Assembly: GCF_963259705.1 (NCBI RefSeq)
Contig: NC_081861.1
Coordinates: forward strand, 63,676,673 to 63,740,672
Direction of reading: 5' to 3'
DNA length: 64,000 bases
Source: Myotis daubentonii
Taxonomy: Eukaryota; Chordata; Mammalia; Chiroptera; Vespertilionidae
Part shown: in pieces, positions 47,110 through 57,719 of the stretch
Layout of the letters: every line of letters begins with the position of its first letter
Position numbering within the stretch: the first letter of the stretch is position 1
The notes under the pieces: generated by a model
What the model was told of the DNA's origin: nothing
Databases searched by the model: none
The model's input: only the letters and a program-made list of their open reading frames with translations
Made by a program: the position numbers and the translations under genes

Positions 47110-47110
47110 A
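46709..47110 (-). CDS. U3-embedded open frame, predicted type II membrane glycoprotein (Sag-like position)
   Basis: 133 codons, open from the very first bases of the LTR. In this solo copy the codon spanning the border is TTG, because the base before TG is host T; in a 3' LTR preceded by A it would be ATG. Residues 1-28 are a basic N-terminal tail (KKHLH at 17-21, K26). Residues 29-49 are a strongly hydrophobic segment (GVYGILFLICLLPFLALCVL). Residues 50-133 form a hydrophilic domain with three N-glycosylation sequons (NVS at 63, NGT at 71, NKS at 77), an acidic/leucine-rich EELRLRLLAINLG stretch and a Pro-rich end. The mouse mammary tumour virus superantigen gene likewise starts at the U3 edge and makes a type II glycoprotein; the resemblance is in position, topology and glycosylation. 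I see no convincing alignment, and this frame is much shorter. Two close stops (46711-46709, 46705-46703) end it, and the same frame is then open for 44 more codons. Not assumed functional. Confidence 0.55.
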   Translation of the reverse strand: MLEAVPSLLLDTVTAGKKHLHSICSKGPGVYGILFLICLLPFLALCVLTRATSPGKVVSPAGNVSLELGINGTREGNKSVKPPSVTEILCTTYEELRLRLLAINLGLSRPTSPGVYPPEKIPKPIPLKTRDHQ

Positions 47111-48575
47111 TGTTTAAGTCCTTTATCATTTTGAGTTTATTTTTGTGTAAGGTGTAAATTGGTGGTCTAGTTTCATTTTTTTTACATGTATCTGTCCAAT
47201 TTTCCCAACACCATTTATTGAAGAGACTGTCTTGACTCCATTGTATGTTATTGCCTCCTTTGTCAAATATTAATTGAGCATAGTGGTTTGGGTCTATTTC
47301 TGGGTTCTCTATTCTATTCCTTTTGTCTATAGGTCTGTTCTTGTGCCAGTACCAAGCTGTTTTAAGAACAGTGACTTGATATCTGGTATTGAGATCCCTC
47401 CTACGTTGTTCTTCTTTCTAAGGATTGCTGCAGCTACTTGGGGTCTTTTTTTATTCTAGATGAATTTTTGGAGGGTTCATTCTAGGTCTGTAAAATATGC
47501 CATTGGCATTTTAATAGGGAGTGAATTGAATCTGCAGATTGCTTTGGATAGTATGGACATTTTGATGATGTTGATTCTACCAATCCATAAACATGGTATA
47601 TTCTTCCATCTGTTTATGTCTTCCTCTATCTCTTTTATTTTTTTAGTGTCCTGTAGTTTTCTGAGTACAGGTTTTTTACCTCCTTAGTTAAGTTTGTTCC
47701 TAGGTATCTTAATTTTTTTGGTGCTATGGTAAATGGGATTGCTTTTTTTAATCTCTCATTCTGTAAGTTCATTATTGGTGTATAGAAATGCCATAGATTT
47801 CTTGGCATTAATTTTGTATTTTGCTACATTGCTGAATTCATTTATTAAGTCTAATAATTTTTTGATGGAGTCTTTAGGGTTTTCTATGTACAGTATCATG
47901 TCATCTGCAAATAAGGACAATTTTACATTTCCTTTTCCAATTTGGATGCCTTTTATTTCTTCTTCTTATCTGATCACAATGGCTAGCACTTCCAGTACTA
48001 TGTCGAACAGGAGTGGTGAAAATGGGCATCCCTGTCTTGTTCCTGTTCTTAGGTGAAATGGTTTTAGTTTTTGCCCATTGAGTATGATGTTGGCTGTAGG
48101 TTTGTCATATGAGGCTTTTATTATGTTGAGGTATGATCCCTCTATTCCCATTTTGCTGAGGGTTTTTATCTAGAACGGGTGTTTGATTTTGTCAAATGCT
48201 TTTTCTGCATCAATTGATATGACTATGTGATTTTTATCTCTCAATTTGTTTATGTGATGTATCACGTTTAATGATTTGCGGATATTGTACCATCCTTGCA
48301 TCCCCGGGATAAATCCTACTTGGTCATGTTGTATGATCTTTCTGATGTAATGCTGTATCTGTTTGCTAGAATTTTGTTGAGGAGTTTGGCATCTATGTTC
48401 ATGAGGGATATTGGCCTGTAATTCTCTTTCATTGTGTTGTCTTTATCTGGTTTTGGTATTAGGGTAATGCTGGCTTCATAGTATGAGCTTGGAAGTGTTC
48501 CATCCTCTTGAATTTTTGGGAATAGTCTGAGGATAGGTTTTAGTTCTTCCTTGAATGTTTAAGCCTTTGACTATT

Positions 48576-48935
48576 AATTATTACTGAGAGTATTGTCTCC
48601 TCTTCCAGTCAACTTGATAAGTTTCCTGTGGGCAGACGCATTATCTCAGACTTTTTTATAGTCCTCTATCTAGTACAGGATGGTACATATAGCAGGCTCT
48701 CAATAAGTATTTAACTGATGTGCGAGGAATGAAAAGCTTGCACAGGTCTACTCCACTGTGCTTAGTTGGCTGTATTCTGAGTCATAGAGCAACATAGGAT
48801 AAGGGATGGCATGATTTTGGCAAATCTGCCCAGGTACTTGCTATTTATATTCTGCACCCTTAAGCTGTGATTTTTAGAGTTGATTATAGCTGAATCATTG
48901 TTAGCAAAATGGGTGGAGGACTAAGAAATTGGACA
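48576..48935. other. Unique sequence between two L1 insertions
   Basis: No recognised gene or repeat; a 360-bp host spacer between the two L1s. Confidence 0.5.
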
Positions 48936-51010
48936 GGTGATAACATTGGCAAATATGTTCTCCCATGAAGTGGGCTTTCTTGTTGTTTTGCTGATGGGTT
49001 CTATTGCTTTGCAAAAGCTTTTTATTTTGATGTAGTCCCATTTGTTTATTTTCTCTTCAGTTTTTATTGCCCTAGGAGCTGTATCAGTGAAGAAATTGCT
49101 TCAGCATATGTCTGAGATTTTGCCGCCTGTGGATTCCTCTAGTATTTTTATGGTTTCCCATCTTATGTTTAAGTCCTTTATCCATTTTGAGTTTATTTTT
49201 GTGTATGGTGTAAGTTGGTGGTCTAGTTTCACTTTTTTGCATGTATCTATCCAATTTTCCCAACACCATTTATTGAAGAGACTATCTTGACTCCATTGTA
49301 TGTTCATGCCTCTTTTGTCGAATATTAATTGAGCACAGTGGTTTGGGTCTATTTCTGGGTTCTCTATTCTATTCCATTGGTCTATAGGTCTGTTCTTGTG
49401 CCAGTACCAGGCTGTTTTGAGGACAGTGGCTTTGTAATACAGCTTGATATCTGGTATTGAGATCCCTCCTACTTTGTTCTTCTTTATCAGGATTGCTGCA
49501 GCTATTTGGGGTCTTTTTTTATTCCAGATGAATTTTTGGAAAGTTCATTCTAGGTCTGTGAAATATGCTGTTGGTATTTTAATGGGGTGTGCATTGAGTC
49601 TATAGATTGCTTTGGGTAGTATGGACATTTTGATGCTGTTGATTCTAGGAATCCATGAACACGGTATGTTCTTCCATCTATTTATGTCTTCCTCTATCTC
49701 TTTTTCAGTGTCCTGTCGTTTTCCTCGTATAGGTCTTTTACTCCTTAGTTAAGTTTATTCCTAGGTATCTTAATTTTTTTGGTGCTATGGTAAATGGGAT
49801 TGCTTTTTTAGTCTCTCTTTCTGTAAGTTCATTATTGGTGTATAGAAATGCCATAGATTTCTTGGCATTAATTTTGTATCCTGCTACATTGCTAAATTCA
49901 TTTATTAAGTCTAATAATTTTTGATGGAGTCTTTAGGGTTTTCTATGTACAGTATCATGTCATCTGCGAATACAGACAGTTTTACTTCTTCTTTTCCAAT
50001 TTGGATGCCTTTTATTTCTTCTTCTTGTCTGATCACAATGGCTAATACTTCCAGTACTATGTCGAACAGGAGTGGTGAAAATGGGCATTCCTGTCTTGTT
50101 CCTGTTCTTAGGGGAAATGTTATCACTGATAAGGGTTTAATATCCAACATTTACAAGGAACTCATACAACTTAACAAAAGAAAGATAAACAACTCAATCA
50201 AAAAACAGGCAATGGACCTAAATAGATACTTTTCAAAAGAAGACATAAGGAAGGCCAAGAGACATATGAAAACATGCTCAAAGTCAGTAATCATTTGAGA
50301 GATGCCAATCAAAACGACAATGAGGTACCATCTCACACCTGTCAGACTGGCTATCATCAACAAATTAACAAAGCACAAGTGCTGGTGAGGATGTGGAGAA
50401 AAAGGAACACTCATGCACTGCTGGTGGGAATGCTGACTGGTGCAGCCACTGTGGAGAACAGTATGGAGTTTCTTCAAACAACTAAAAATGGAACTTCCAT
50501 TTGACCCAGTGATCCCACTTCTAGGAATATATCCCAAGAAACTAGAAACAGCAATCAGAAAGGATATACGCACCCCTATGTTCATAGCAGCACAATTCAC
50601 CATAGCTAAGATTTGAAACAGCCTAAGTGCCCATCAGCAGATGAGTGGATTAAAAAACCATGGTACATCTACACAATGGAATACTACACTGTGGTAAAAA
50701 AGAAGGAATTCTTGCCATTTGCAACAACATGGATGGAACTGGAGAGCATTATGCTAAGTGTAATAAGCCAGTCAGAGAAGGATAGGTATCACATGATCTC
50801 ACTCATTTATGGAATATAATGAACAACATAAACTGATGAACAAAAACAGATCCAGAGACAGAGAAGCATCTATCAGACTGTCCAACCTCAGAGGGATGGT
50901 AAGAGAGGGTGGGGGTAAGAAGGAGAGATCAACCAAAGAACTTGTATGCATGTATATAAGCCTAACCAATGGACACAATACTATGTTTATTCTGTCCTTT
51001 AATATTTTTT
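48936..51010 (+). mobile_element. Bat L1 with inverted 5' segment (twin priming)
   Basis: 48936-50116 is L1 in reverse orientation, including an RT segment with [20 protein letters not shown] and [10 protein letters not shown] (49911-50150). From 50117 the sequence switches to forward orientation (GTTATCACTGATAAGGGTTT) and runs to the 3' UTR (CCTAACCAATGGACACAATA at about 50970). The two pieces adjoin in the L1 consensus: the left border reads TGATAACATTGGC and the right piece starts GTTATCAC, sharing GTTATC. That is the hallmark of twin-primed reverse transcription. The 3' tail and right target duplication are worn (A/T-rich 51005-51045). Not intact. Confidence 0.85.
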
Positions 51011-51045
51011 AGAACACGGTTAGAAAAAAAATATATATATATATA

Positions 51046-51748
51046 ACAGCATCAAAACAGCTACACTATAGGAACCATAGTAATGTTTTGTTTGTCTCTT
51101 TGTTTCCTATTTCAGTCCACTTCAAAACTTGGTAAGGAGAAAACGATGAACGGAAAAGAATCAGAAGGAAATAAATGTGCCATCAGAGACATTTAGCAGA
51201 TGTTATTTTAATGTGTCTGACATAGCTCTGCATAGTTTTACACCTTTATGAGTTTATCGTGATAATGGCGGCACGGAGATGCATGCTCCAGACACTGCTA
51301 AGTAATGATACAATTTTGAGTTTTACTTGATACTTCCATTAAATTCTTTACACAAAGTCTGTGCTCTTTCAATCCAGCCTGAAGAGTACGCATCTAAAAA
51401 GCCATAGCAGTAGCAAAGGGAATCAAAACTACCCCCATTCTTTCTCATCTTAATGCCCTCTCTTTAGCTTGGCCAAGTCTGGATAAAGGGCAGGGTGAGC
51501 TGGCACTTGTTATTAGCCCATGAACCCATCTAACAAGTAATAATTGATGTCCAAAGTCAACTAAAAATGACTGGAAAGGGTTGGTGGCACTTGAACTCCT
51601 GCACTGGATTGCATAAACCAGGAGCCCATGTTTGGACAAAGTAACTAAAGAACAGTAATCATTCATTCAATCTTGGTAGGATCTGACGTATTGCTACTAT
51701 CTTCTGAATGAAATGGATATAAAGAGGGACACTTAAAAGCTGCTGTTT
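51046..51748. other. Unique intergenic sequence
   Basis: No recognised gene or repeat. Confidence 0.45.
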
Positions 51749-52038
51749 CCCTAGCTGGTTTGGCTCAGTGGATAGAGCATTGGCCTGTGGACTGAAGGGT
51801 CCCAGGTTCAATTACTGGTCAAGGGCATGTACCTCGGTTGTAGGCTCAATCCTCGGCCCTGGTCAGGGTGTGTGCAGGAATCAATCAATTGATGTGTCTC
51901 TCTCACATTGATGTTTCTATCTCTGTCTCCCCCACTCCCTTCCACTCTCTCTAAAAATCAATGGAAAAATATCCTCCAGTGAGGATTAAAAAAAATACAC
52001 ACAAACAAACACAAAAAGAGAGAAAGGAAAAAAAAAAG
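51749..52038 (+). repeat. Ves SINE with target duplication
   Basis: Plus-strand long-bodied Ves (CCCTAGCTGGTTTGGCTCAG) with a long A-rich tail. AAAAGCTGCTGTT flanks it on both sides (51736-51748 and 52039-52051). Confidence 0.94.
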
Positions 52039-52051
52039 AAAAGCTGCTGTT

Positions 52052-53385
52052 GTCACAGGTGTATTGTTGCTATTCTTAAATAGTAGAAGACTGCTTCTAA
52101 TACATGAGAGGATACTGGTGTAATGGGAGAAAAAAACAGATATTTGTGGAATAACTAGATTCTTATGAGATAAAAAATGTGGAGTAGGAAGTTGTTGACT
52201 GGTCAGGAGCTGTATCAGTATTTCAAAGGAAAAACTGAAAAATAAAGGATTGCTTTACAAAATTTTTTTTTGGAGGCCGTGCTTGTAAGTAAGTTTGTAA
52301 AACAGTCTTCGAAGTAAAGTCAGACACTGGATAGTATTTGCTAAATTATCGTGTCATGGCCTAGAGACTTAGGCATCAAATGTATTTTTAGTTATCTGCT
52401 TAATTCACATCTTTCTGCCACAGTGTTCAGTGTGGGAAAGCATGAATCCCACACTCTGGGATTGGATAATAAAACACTCTAAGGGGATCTTCCCTGATCC
52501 CACATTACATTCATCTTATATCCAGAAAGACAAGGGCTTATTCGCTTTGAACTTTTCTCTTTCCCTACCACACCCTCATCACAGATGGTTTTCATACAAA
52601 TATATGATCTTTATTTGATTTAACTCAATTATTGTTTCTACCTGTCACTTCCTAGAGTACTTTGTAGAATCCCAAACTATTTTAATGCCAAAGCAGGCTA
52701 GTTGTAGATCAGTACAGAATCAAAGGCTCACCATTCAGAAAGGTGGGAATGAAGTTGGTGTTTGTCTATGAAGGCATTACAGTGATTTGGGGCCAGACCA
52801 GGTGGTAAGGTAGTGGCCATAATGACAGAAGATGCACACTCTTGACACTTTGTATGGAAGCAGGAAGTACAGGGAGAAGCAATAATGCCTTAAGAGGAGT
52901 ATAACAGAAAGGAAAAGAATAAGAAATGAAGCTGAACTCATAGAAATAGCCTCTAATTTGCTTTTCACTATATTTAAAGGCTCCAGAGTGTCATCTGATA
53001 TGTCTACCAGAAGAAACAGTAAATAAAAAATATGAATAATTTTCATTTATTTGTACACTTTATACCTCAAATATGGAAATCAGCCCATTTGCGAATGAGC
53101 ATGCCTACAATTTCAGGATCAACTGGACTGTCAACACACTTTGAAAGAGTCTATTTGTTTCAAAGTCATGTTATTTGTCCTTGTAAGAAGAAAAAGAACC
53201 AAAGTAGTTTAAAAAGAAAGTTGTGAGATATTCAAGCTTTAAGAATTTGACAAGTTCAAGAGATAAAAGAGAGTATTAAACTTTTTTTATATTGTGTACG
53301 TAGGAGGTGTTTATTCTATTTTTTTAAAAATTAGAATCTGATGGAAGAAAACTTGACTTGGGTGGTGAACACACAATATAATATA
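52052..53385. other. Mostly unique sequence with an L2 fragment
   Basis: 52480-52625 resembles L2 (GGGGATCTTCCCTGATCCCA; CATCTTATATCCAGAAAGAC). The rest shows no gene or recognised repeat. Confidence 0.45.
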
Positions 53386-53885
53386 CTAGAGGCCCGGTGC
53401 ACAAAAATTTGTTCACTCGGAGGGGGGAGGGGGTCCCTCAGCCCGGCCTGTGCCCTCTCGCAGTCTGCGACCCCTCTGGAGATAACGACCTGCTGGCTTA
53501 GGCCTGCTCCCGGGTGGCAGAGGGCAGGCCCAATCCCTAGGTGCAGCCCCTGGTCGGGCTCAGAGCAGGGCCAATTGGGGAGTTGGGGCGCCGCCCCGTC
53601 ATGCACAGAGCAGGGCCGATCAGGGGGTTGGGGCGCCGCACCCTGTCACACACAGAGCCGCAGGGCGATCAGGGGGTTGGGGAGCTCCCCCCTATCAGGC
53701 ACAGAGCAGGGCTGATCAGGGGGTTGGGGTGCCTTCTCCTGTCACGAACAGAGCAGGGTGGATAGGGAGGTTGTGGCCCCAACCCCTGTCACATACAGAG
53801 CCACAGGGCAATCAGGGGGTTTGGGCGCTGCCCCGTCATGCTGATCCCGGTGCTGGGAGGCATATTACCCTTTTACTATATAGGA
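53386..53885 (-). mobile_element. Helitron with minisatellite core (half of composite 1)
   Basis: Begins CTAGAGGCCCGGTGCACAAA and ends CATATTACCCTTTTACTATATAGGA in form, the reversed 5' end. About 53540-53840 is a tandem array of ~45-60-bp units (CAGAGCAGGGCNGATCAGGG, GTTGGGGCGCCGC) also found in the element at 56618. Its 5' end directly joins the 3' end of the next Helitron. Confidence 0.88.
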
Positions 53886-54439
53886 TAGAGGCCTGGTGCA
53901 CAGGTGGGGGCCGGCTGGTTTGCCCAGAAGGGTGTCCTGGATCAGGGTGGGGGTCCCCACTGGGGTGCCTGGCCAGTCTGGGTGAGGGGCTGAGGGCTGT
54001 TTTCAGGCTGGGGGTGACTGAAGCTCCCAACTGCTCCTTTTTTTCTTTTTCTTTTTTTTAAATTCTGGGCCAGCTTTAGCTTTGAGGCTTGGCTCCAGGT
54101 CTTAGGCCTCCGCTGCTGAAAGTAGGTTTCTGGCCTTTGCTTACAATGTTGTGATCCTGCTGGCTGAAGCCCTGCGACTAAAGCAGGTTTCTGGGGTTTT
54201 GTTTGGCTTCTATATTTGTTACATAGTTGCTTAGAGTTGCAGCTCAGAGGCATGCAGCAGCAGGCGGGGAACGTTGGAGTCCTTCGTCACTGAAGCAAGC
54301 AAGCCTCATGTTAGTTTCAAGCTGCCTGTCTGCCGGCCGCCATCTTGGCTGGCAGTTAATTTGCATATCTCCCTGATTAGCCACTGGGAAGGGTAGCGGT
54401 CATATGCCAATTACCATGTTTCTCTTTTATTAGATAGGA
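53886..54439 (-). mobile_element. Helitron (other half of composite 1)
   Basis: Reverse-oriented. The 3' end at left is TAGAGGCCTGGTGCA, lacking the first C of CTAG; the 5' end at right reads TCCTATCTAATAAAAGAGAA on the minus strand. The interior includes an AAGAAAAAGAAAAAAAGGAG run and GCTTGCTTGCTTCAGTGACG. Same family as the element at 55913. Confidence 0.85.
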
Positions 54440-54505
54440 TGGGTGATGTATTATAGAATTGTATATCTGAAACCTGTATAATTTTGTTAACCAGTGTCAC
54501 CCCAA

Positions 54506-54838
54506 TCTACACTTATAAAAGAGAAACATGCAAATTGGTGTCACTCTGCTACGCCCACCAGCCAATCAGGATGAGTATGCAAATCAACCCAACAAATATG
54601 GCGGTTAATTTGCATATGCAGGTGTGGAGCGAATCCTGAGGACAGTTTAGAAGGAAGCCAAGCACTGATGAAGGGAGCAAAGTGGTGGAGAAGGGAGGGA
54701 GCCGAGGCAGCGGACACGGGAGCAGAGCCGAGGCAGTGGAGACAGGAGGGAACAAGGCAGCAGAGAAGCCCTATTTTTGCAGGAATAGGCCTGAGGAAGC
54801 CCTATTCTTGCAGGAATCTTCCTGCAACAGGCCTCTAG
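54506..54838 (+). mobile_element. Helitron with a variant 3' hairpin
   Basis: 5' end TCTACACTTATAAAAGAGAA as in the 55913 family, but the 3' end is the hairpin GCAGGAATCTTCCTGC followed by AACAGGCCTCTAG instead of the GTGCAC hairpin. The interior is purine-rich (GGGAGCCGAGGCAGCGGACA). A worn spacer of about 65 bp separates it from composite 1. Confidence 0.83.
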
Positions 54839-54962
54839 TAAATTCAATAAAAAAGAGAAAATCAGAATCAATCATTAACTTATTTGACAAGCAATGATTG
54901 AACACCTTGTATGTGTCATTTGGTGATGGGCTACTTACTAGACACATTAAAAATGAGAACCA

Positions 54963-55133
54963 GGCCCTGGTCGGGTGGCTCAGTTGGTTGGAGAATTATC
55001 CCAATATGCCAAGGTTGCAAGTTTGTCCCTGGTCAGAGCACATACAAGAATCAACTAATGAATGCATAAATAAGTGGAACAAAAATTTGATATTTCTCCC
55101 TTTCTCTCTCAAATCAATAAATAATTTTTTAAT
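54963..55133 (+). repeat. Old Ves-related SINE
   Basis: Head GGCCCTGGTCGGGTGGCTCA, GTTTGTCCCTGGTCAGAGCA in the box-B region, tail CTCAAATCAATAAATAATTT. More diverged and shorter than other copies. Confidence 0.85.
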
Positions 55134-55384
55134 GAGAAGCAGACAAGATATATTTCAATCTAGGAGAAAAAGAAGGAGATACTATGACAGAGGAATAGGT
55201 GAGATTTTTGGGACAAATGCAGTCTTTAAGCATTTCTCATATCCTACCATATAGGTGACTATCTACATAAAGACCCTATCTCACACAGTAGAAAATAAAT
55301 AGAGGCCTAGAAATATATTCCCAGTTTTTCCCCTCCATTCTTAGATAATGAAGTCAATAAAGTATAATTTTAATTGAGAAGTTG

Positions 55385-55912
55385 ATAGGTCTGAATAAAA
55401 GCTTGCATGCTTTTTAAAATTCCTGCAATGCTTGGCCTTTCAATATTCTTATGACAAAGCCCATTAATGGCTACTTCCTTAGTATAATCCCCAGGAACCA
55501 TTAGCTGTTGCCTTACATTTTTTGATAGACTTAAGTTTTTAGAACTATTGAGTGGGATGTACAGAGTTTTCCCATCTACCCCTGCCACCACACATGCATA
55601 GTCTCCCCTACTAGCAACATCCTGTGCCAGAGTAGTACATTTGTTACAGCTGATGGCCTGACATTGACACATCATTATCACCCAAAGTCCATAGTCTACC
55701 TTAGGATTCACTCTGGGCATTGTACACTCTGTGGATTTAGACAAAAGTATAATGTCATGTATTACCCATTGTAGTTTCATACAGAATAGTTTCACTGCCG
55801 TAAAAATCCTCTGTGTTTCTCCTACATCTCTCCCTTTCCCTACCCCCAGGCAACTGCTGATCTCTTTACTCTTTCCATAGTTTTACCTTTTTCAGAATGT
55901 CATCTACACTAA
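55385..55912 (-). repeat. Old L1 3' UTR fragment
   Basis: On the minus strand this reads as the 3' UTR of an L1M element: GACTTTGGGTGATAATGATG, CAGCTGTAACAAATGTACTA and ATGGGAAAACTCTGTACATC. A 141-codon open frame (55370-55795) lies wholly in this repeat. 55840-55912 (CCCCAGGCAACTGCTGATCT) is another reversed L1M tail. Confidence 0.75.
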
Positions 55913-56617
55913 TAAAAAAGAAACATGCAAATTGGTGTCACTCTGCTACCCTTCCCATTGGCTAATCAGGGTGATATGCAAATTAACTGCCAGCCAAGAT
56001 GGTGGCTGGCAGCCAGGCAGCTTGAAGCGAACAGGAAGCTTGCTTGCTTCAGTGACGGAGGAAGCCAATGTTCCCCGACTGCCGCTGCCAGCCTCTGAGC
56101 TTGCAGTTTGAAACATTGTTACAAATATAGAAGCTAAACAAAACCCAGGAACCTGCTTTCAGCCAGCCAGGCTTCAGCTAGCAGGACTGCAACATTGTTT
56201 CAATTATAGAACAAACGCAGATCCCTGCTTTCAGCCAGCCAGGATCTCAGAGCTGGAGTTGAAACAGTGTTTAGATTATAGAACCCAAACAAACCAGATA
56301 CCTGCTTTCAGCAGCCAAGGCCTGAGCTGGAGCCAAGCCTCAGAGCTAAAGCTGGCCCAGAATAAAAAAAGAAAAAAAAGAAAAAAAGGAGCGGTTGGGA
56401 GCTTCAGTCACCCGCCAGCCTGAAAACAGCCCTCAGCCCCTCACCCAGACTGGCCAGGCACCCCAGTGGGGACCCCCACCCTGAAGGGTGTGACCAGCTG
56501 CAAACAGCCATCAGCCCCTCACCCAGGCTGGCTTGGCACCCAAGCGGGACCCCCACCCTGATCCACGACACCCTTCAGGGCAAACCAGCTGGCCCCCACC
56601 CGTGCAACAGGCCTCTA
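55913..56617 (+). mobile_element. Helitron (first half of composite 2)
   Basis: 5' end TCTACACTAATAAAAAAGAA; the 3' end CCGTGCAACAGGCCTCTA joins directly to the next element's TCCTATATAG. Interior: TGCCAGCCAAGATGGTGGCT, then three imperfect ~75-bp tandem units around CCTGCTTTCAGCCAGCCAGG (56100-56340), then a short poly-purine run. Confidence 0.87.
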
Positions 56618-57718
56618 TCCTATATAGTAAAAGGGTAATATGCCTCCCAGCACCAGGATCAGCGGAGCCGCGAGGCCTCCCGGCACCGGGATCAGTGTGA
56701 CGGGGGGCAGCGCCCAAACACCCTGATCGCCCTGCGACTCTGTGTGTGACAGGGGGCATGGCCACAACCTCCCTATCTGCCCTGCTCTGTTCGTGACAGG
56801 GGAAGGCGCCCCAACCCACTGATCAGCCCTGCTCTGTGCCTGATGGGGGGAGCTCTTCAACTCCCTGATCACCCTGCGGCTCTGTGTGTGACAGGGTGCG
56901 GCGCCCCAACCCCCTGATCGGCCCTGCTCTGTGGGTGATAGAGGGCGGTGCCCCAACCCCCCCCCCCCACGGGCCCTGCTCTGTGTGTGACGGGGTAGAG
57001 CCATAACCTCCCCATCGGCCCTGCCCTGAGTGTGAGAGTGGCAGTGCCCCAACCCCCTGATCGGCCCTGCTCTGTGGGTGATAGAAGGCAGCGCCCCAAC
57101 CCCCACCCACGGGCCCTGCTCTGTGTGTGACGGGGTAGAGCCATAGCCTCCCCATTGGCCCTGCCCTGAGTGTGACAGGGTGTGGCGCCCCAACCCCCTG
57201 ATCCGCCCTGCTCTGTGTGTGATAGAGGGCGGCGCCCCAACTCCCCTATTGGCCCTACTCTGTGTGTGACGGGGGGAGCTCTCCAACCCCCTGATGGGCC
57301 CTGCTCTGTGCGTGACAGGATACAGAGCCACAACCCACCTGATGGGCCCTGCTCTGTGCCTGACAGGGGGTGGCACTGCAACCTCCCCATCGACCCTGCC
57401 TTGAGTGTGACAGGGGGCGGTGCCCCAACCCCGCAATCAGCTCTACCCCGAGCGTGACTGAGGGTGGCATCGCAACCTCCCGAACCGCCCTGCTCTGTGC
57501 ATGACAGGGGGCAACGCCCCAACTCCCCAATCAGCCCTGCTCTGAGCCCGACCAGGGGCTGCACCTAGGGATTGGGCCTGCCCTCTGCCACCCGGGAGCA
57601 GGCATAAGCCAGCAGGTCGTTATCTCCCAAGGGGTCCCAGACTGTGAGAAGGCACAGGCCGCGCTGAGGGACCCCCCTCCCCCCGGAGTGCACAAATTTT
57701 TGTGCACCGGGCCTCTAG
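56618..57718 (+). mobile_element. Helitron with long minisatellite (second half of composite 2)
   Basis: 5' end TCCTATATAGTAAAAGGGTA; 3' end hairpin GTGCACAAATTTTTGTGCAC, then CGGGCCTCTAG. It is the longest minisatellite-bearing Helitron here, 600 bp longer than its partner at 53386. Open frames of up to 273 codons across the repeats are translations of the array, not genes. Confidence 0.9.
56690..57560. repeat. GC-rich minisatellite in the Helitron
   Basis: Roughly 18-19 units of 43-50 bp, each carrying GGCCCTGCTCTGTGTGTGAC (or CCTGCCCTGAGTGTGA) and GGGNGGCGCCCCAACCCCCT. A higher-order pattern is visible: 56920-57060 and 57064-57200 are near copies of the same three-unit block. Confidence 0.88.
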
Positions 57719-57719
57719 T

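Larger units (their letters stand above)
44698..48557 (-). mobile_element. 5'-truncated bat L1 with nested SPIN and LTR
   Basis: Flanked by the 18-bp duplication TTTAAGCCTTTGACTATT (44680-44697 and 48558-48575), so the insertion borders are exact. The L1 is in reverse orientation. The left end is the 3' UTR; 45160-46080 is the last part of the element; 47110-48557 is reverse transcriptase sequence, including a [20 protein letters not shown] block (about 47966-48060) and an LFADDM catalytic motif (about 47895-47930). It is truncated inside the RT domain and so cannot move. Two younger insertions interrupt it: SPIN at 44876-45087 and a solo LTR at 46083-47109. Small indels and stops break ORF2. 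Confidence 0.92.

Noticed and set aside
46709..47110. Interpreting the LTR frame as the env C-terminus
   Set aside because: Not fully excluded, but a separate membrane segment followed by an ~84-residue glycosylated-type domain starting exactly at the U3 edge fits an accessory gene better. Kept as the main alternative in the finding.
55370..55795. 141-codon minus-strand frame with Cys residues
   Set aside because: The DNA matches the 3' UTR of an L1M element; such frames recur wherever this repeat occurs.
56615..57564. Overlapping minus-strand frames of 231-273 codons with HTQSRA/PVTHRAG repeats
   Set aside because: They are translations of the Helitron minisatellite in several frames at once; unit lengths are not consistently multiples of three.
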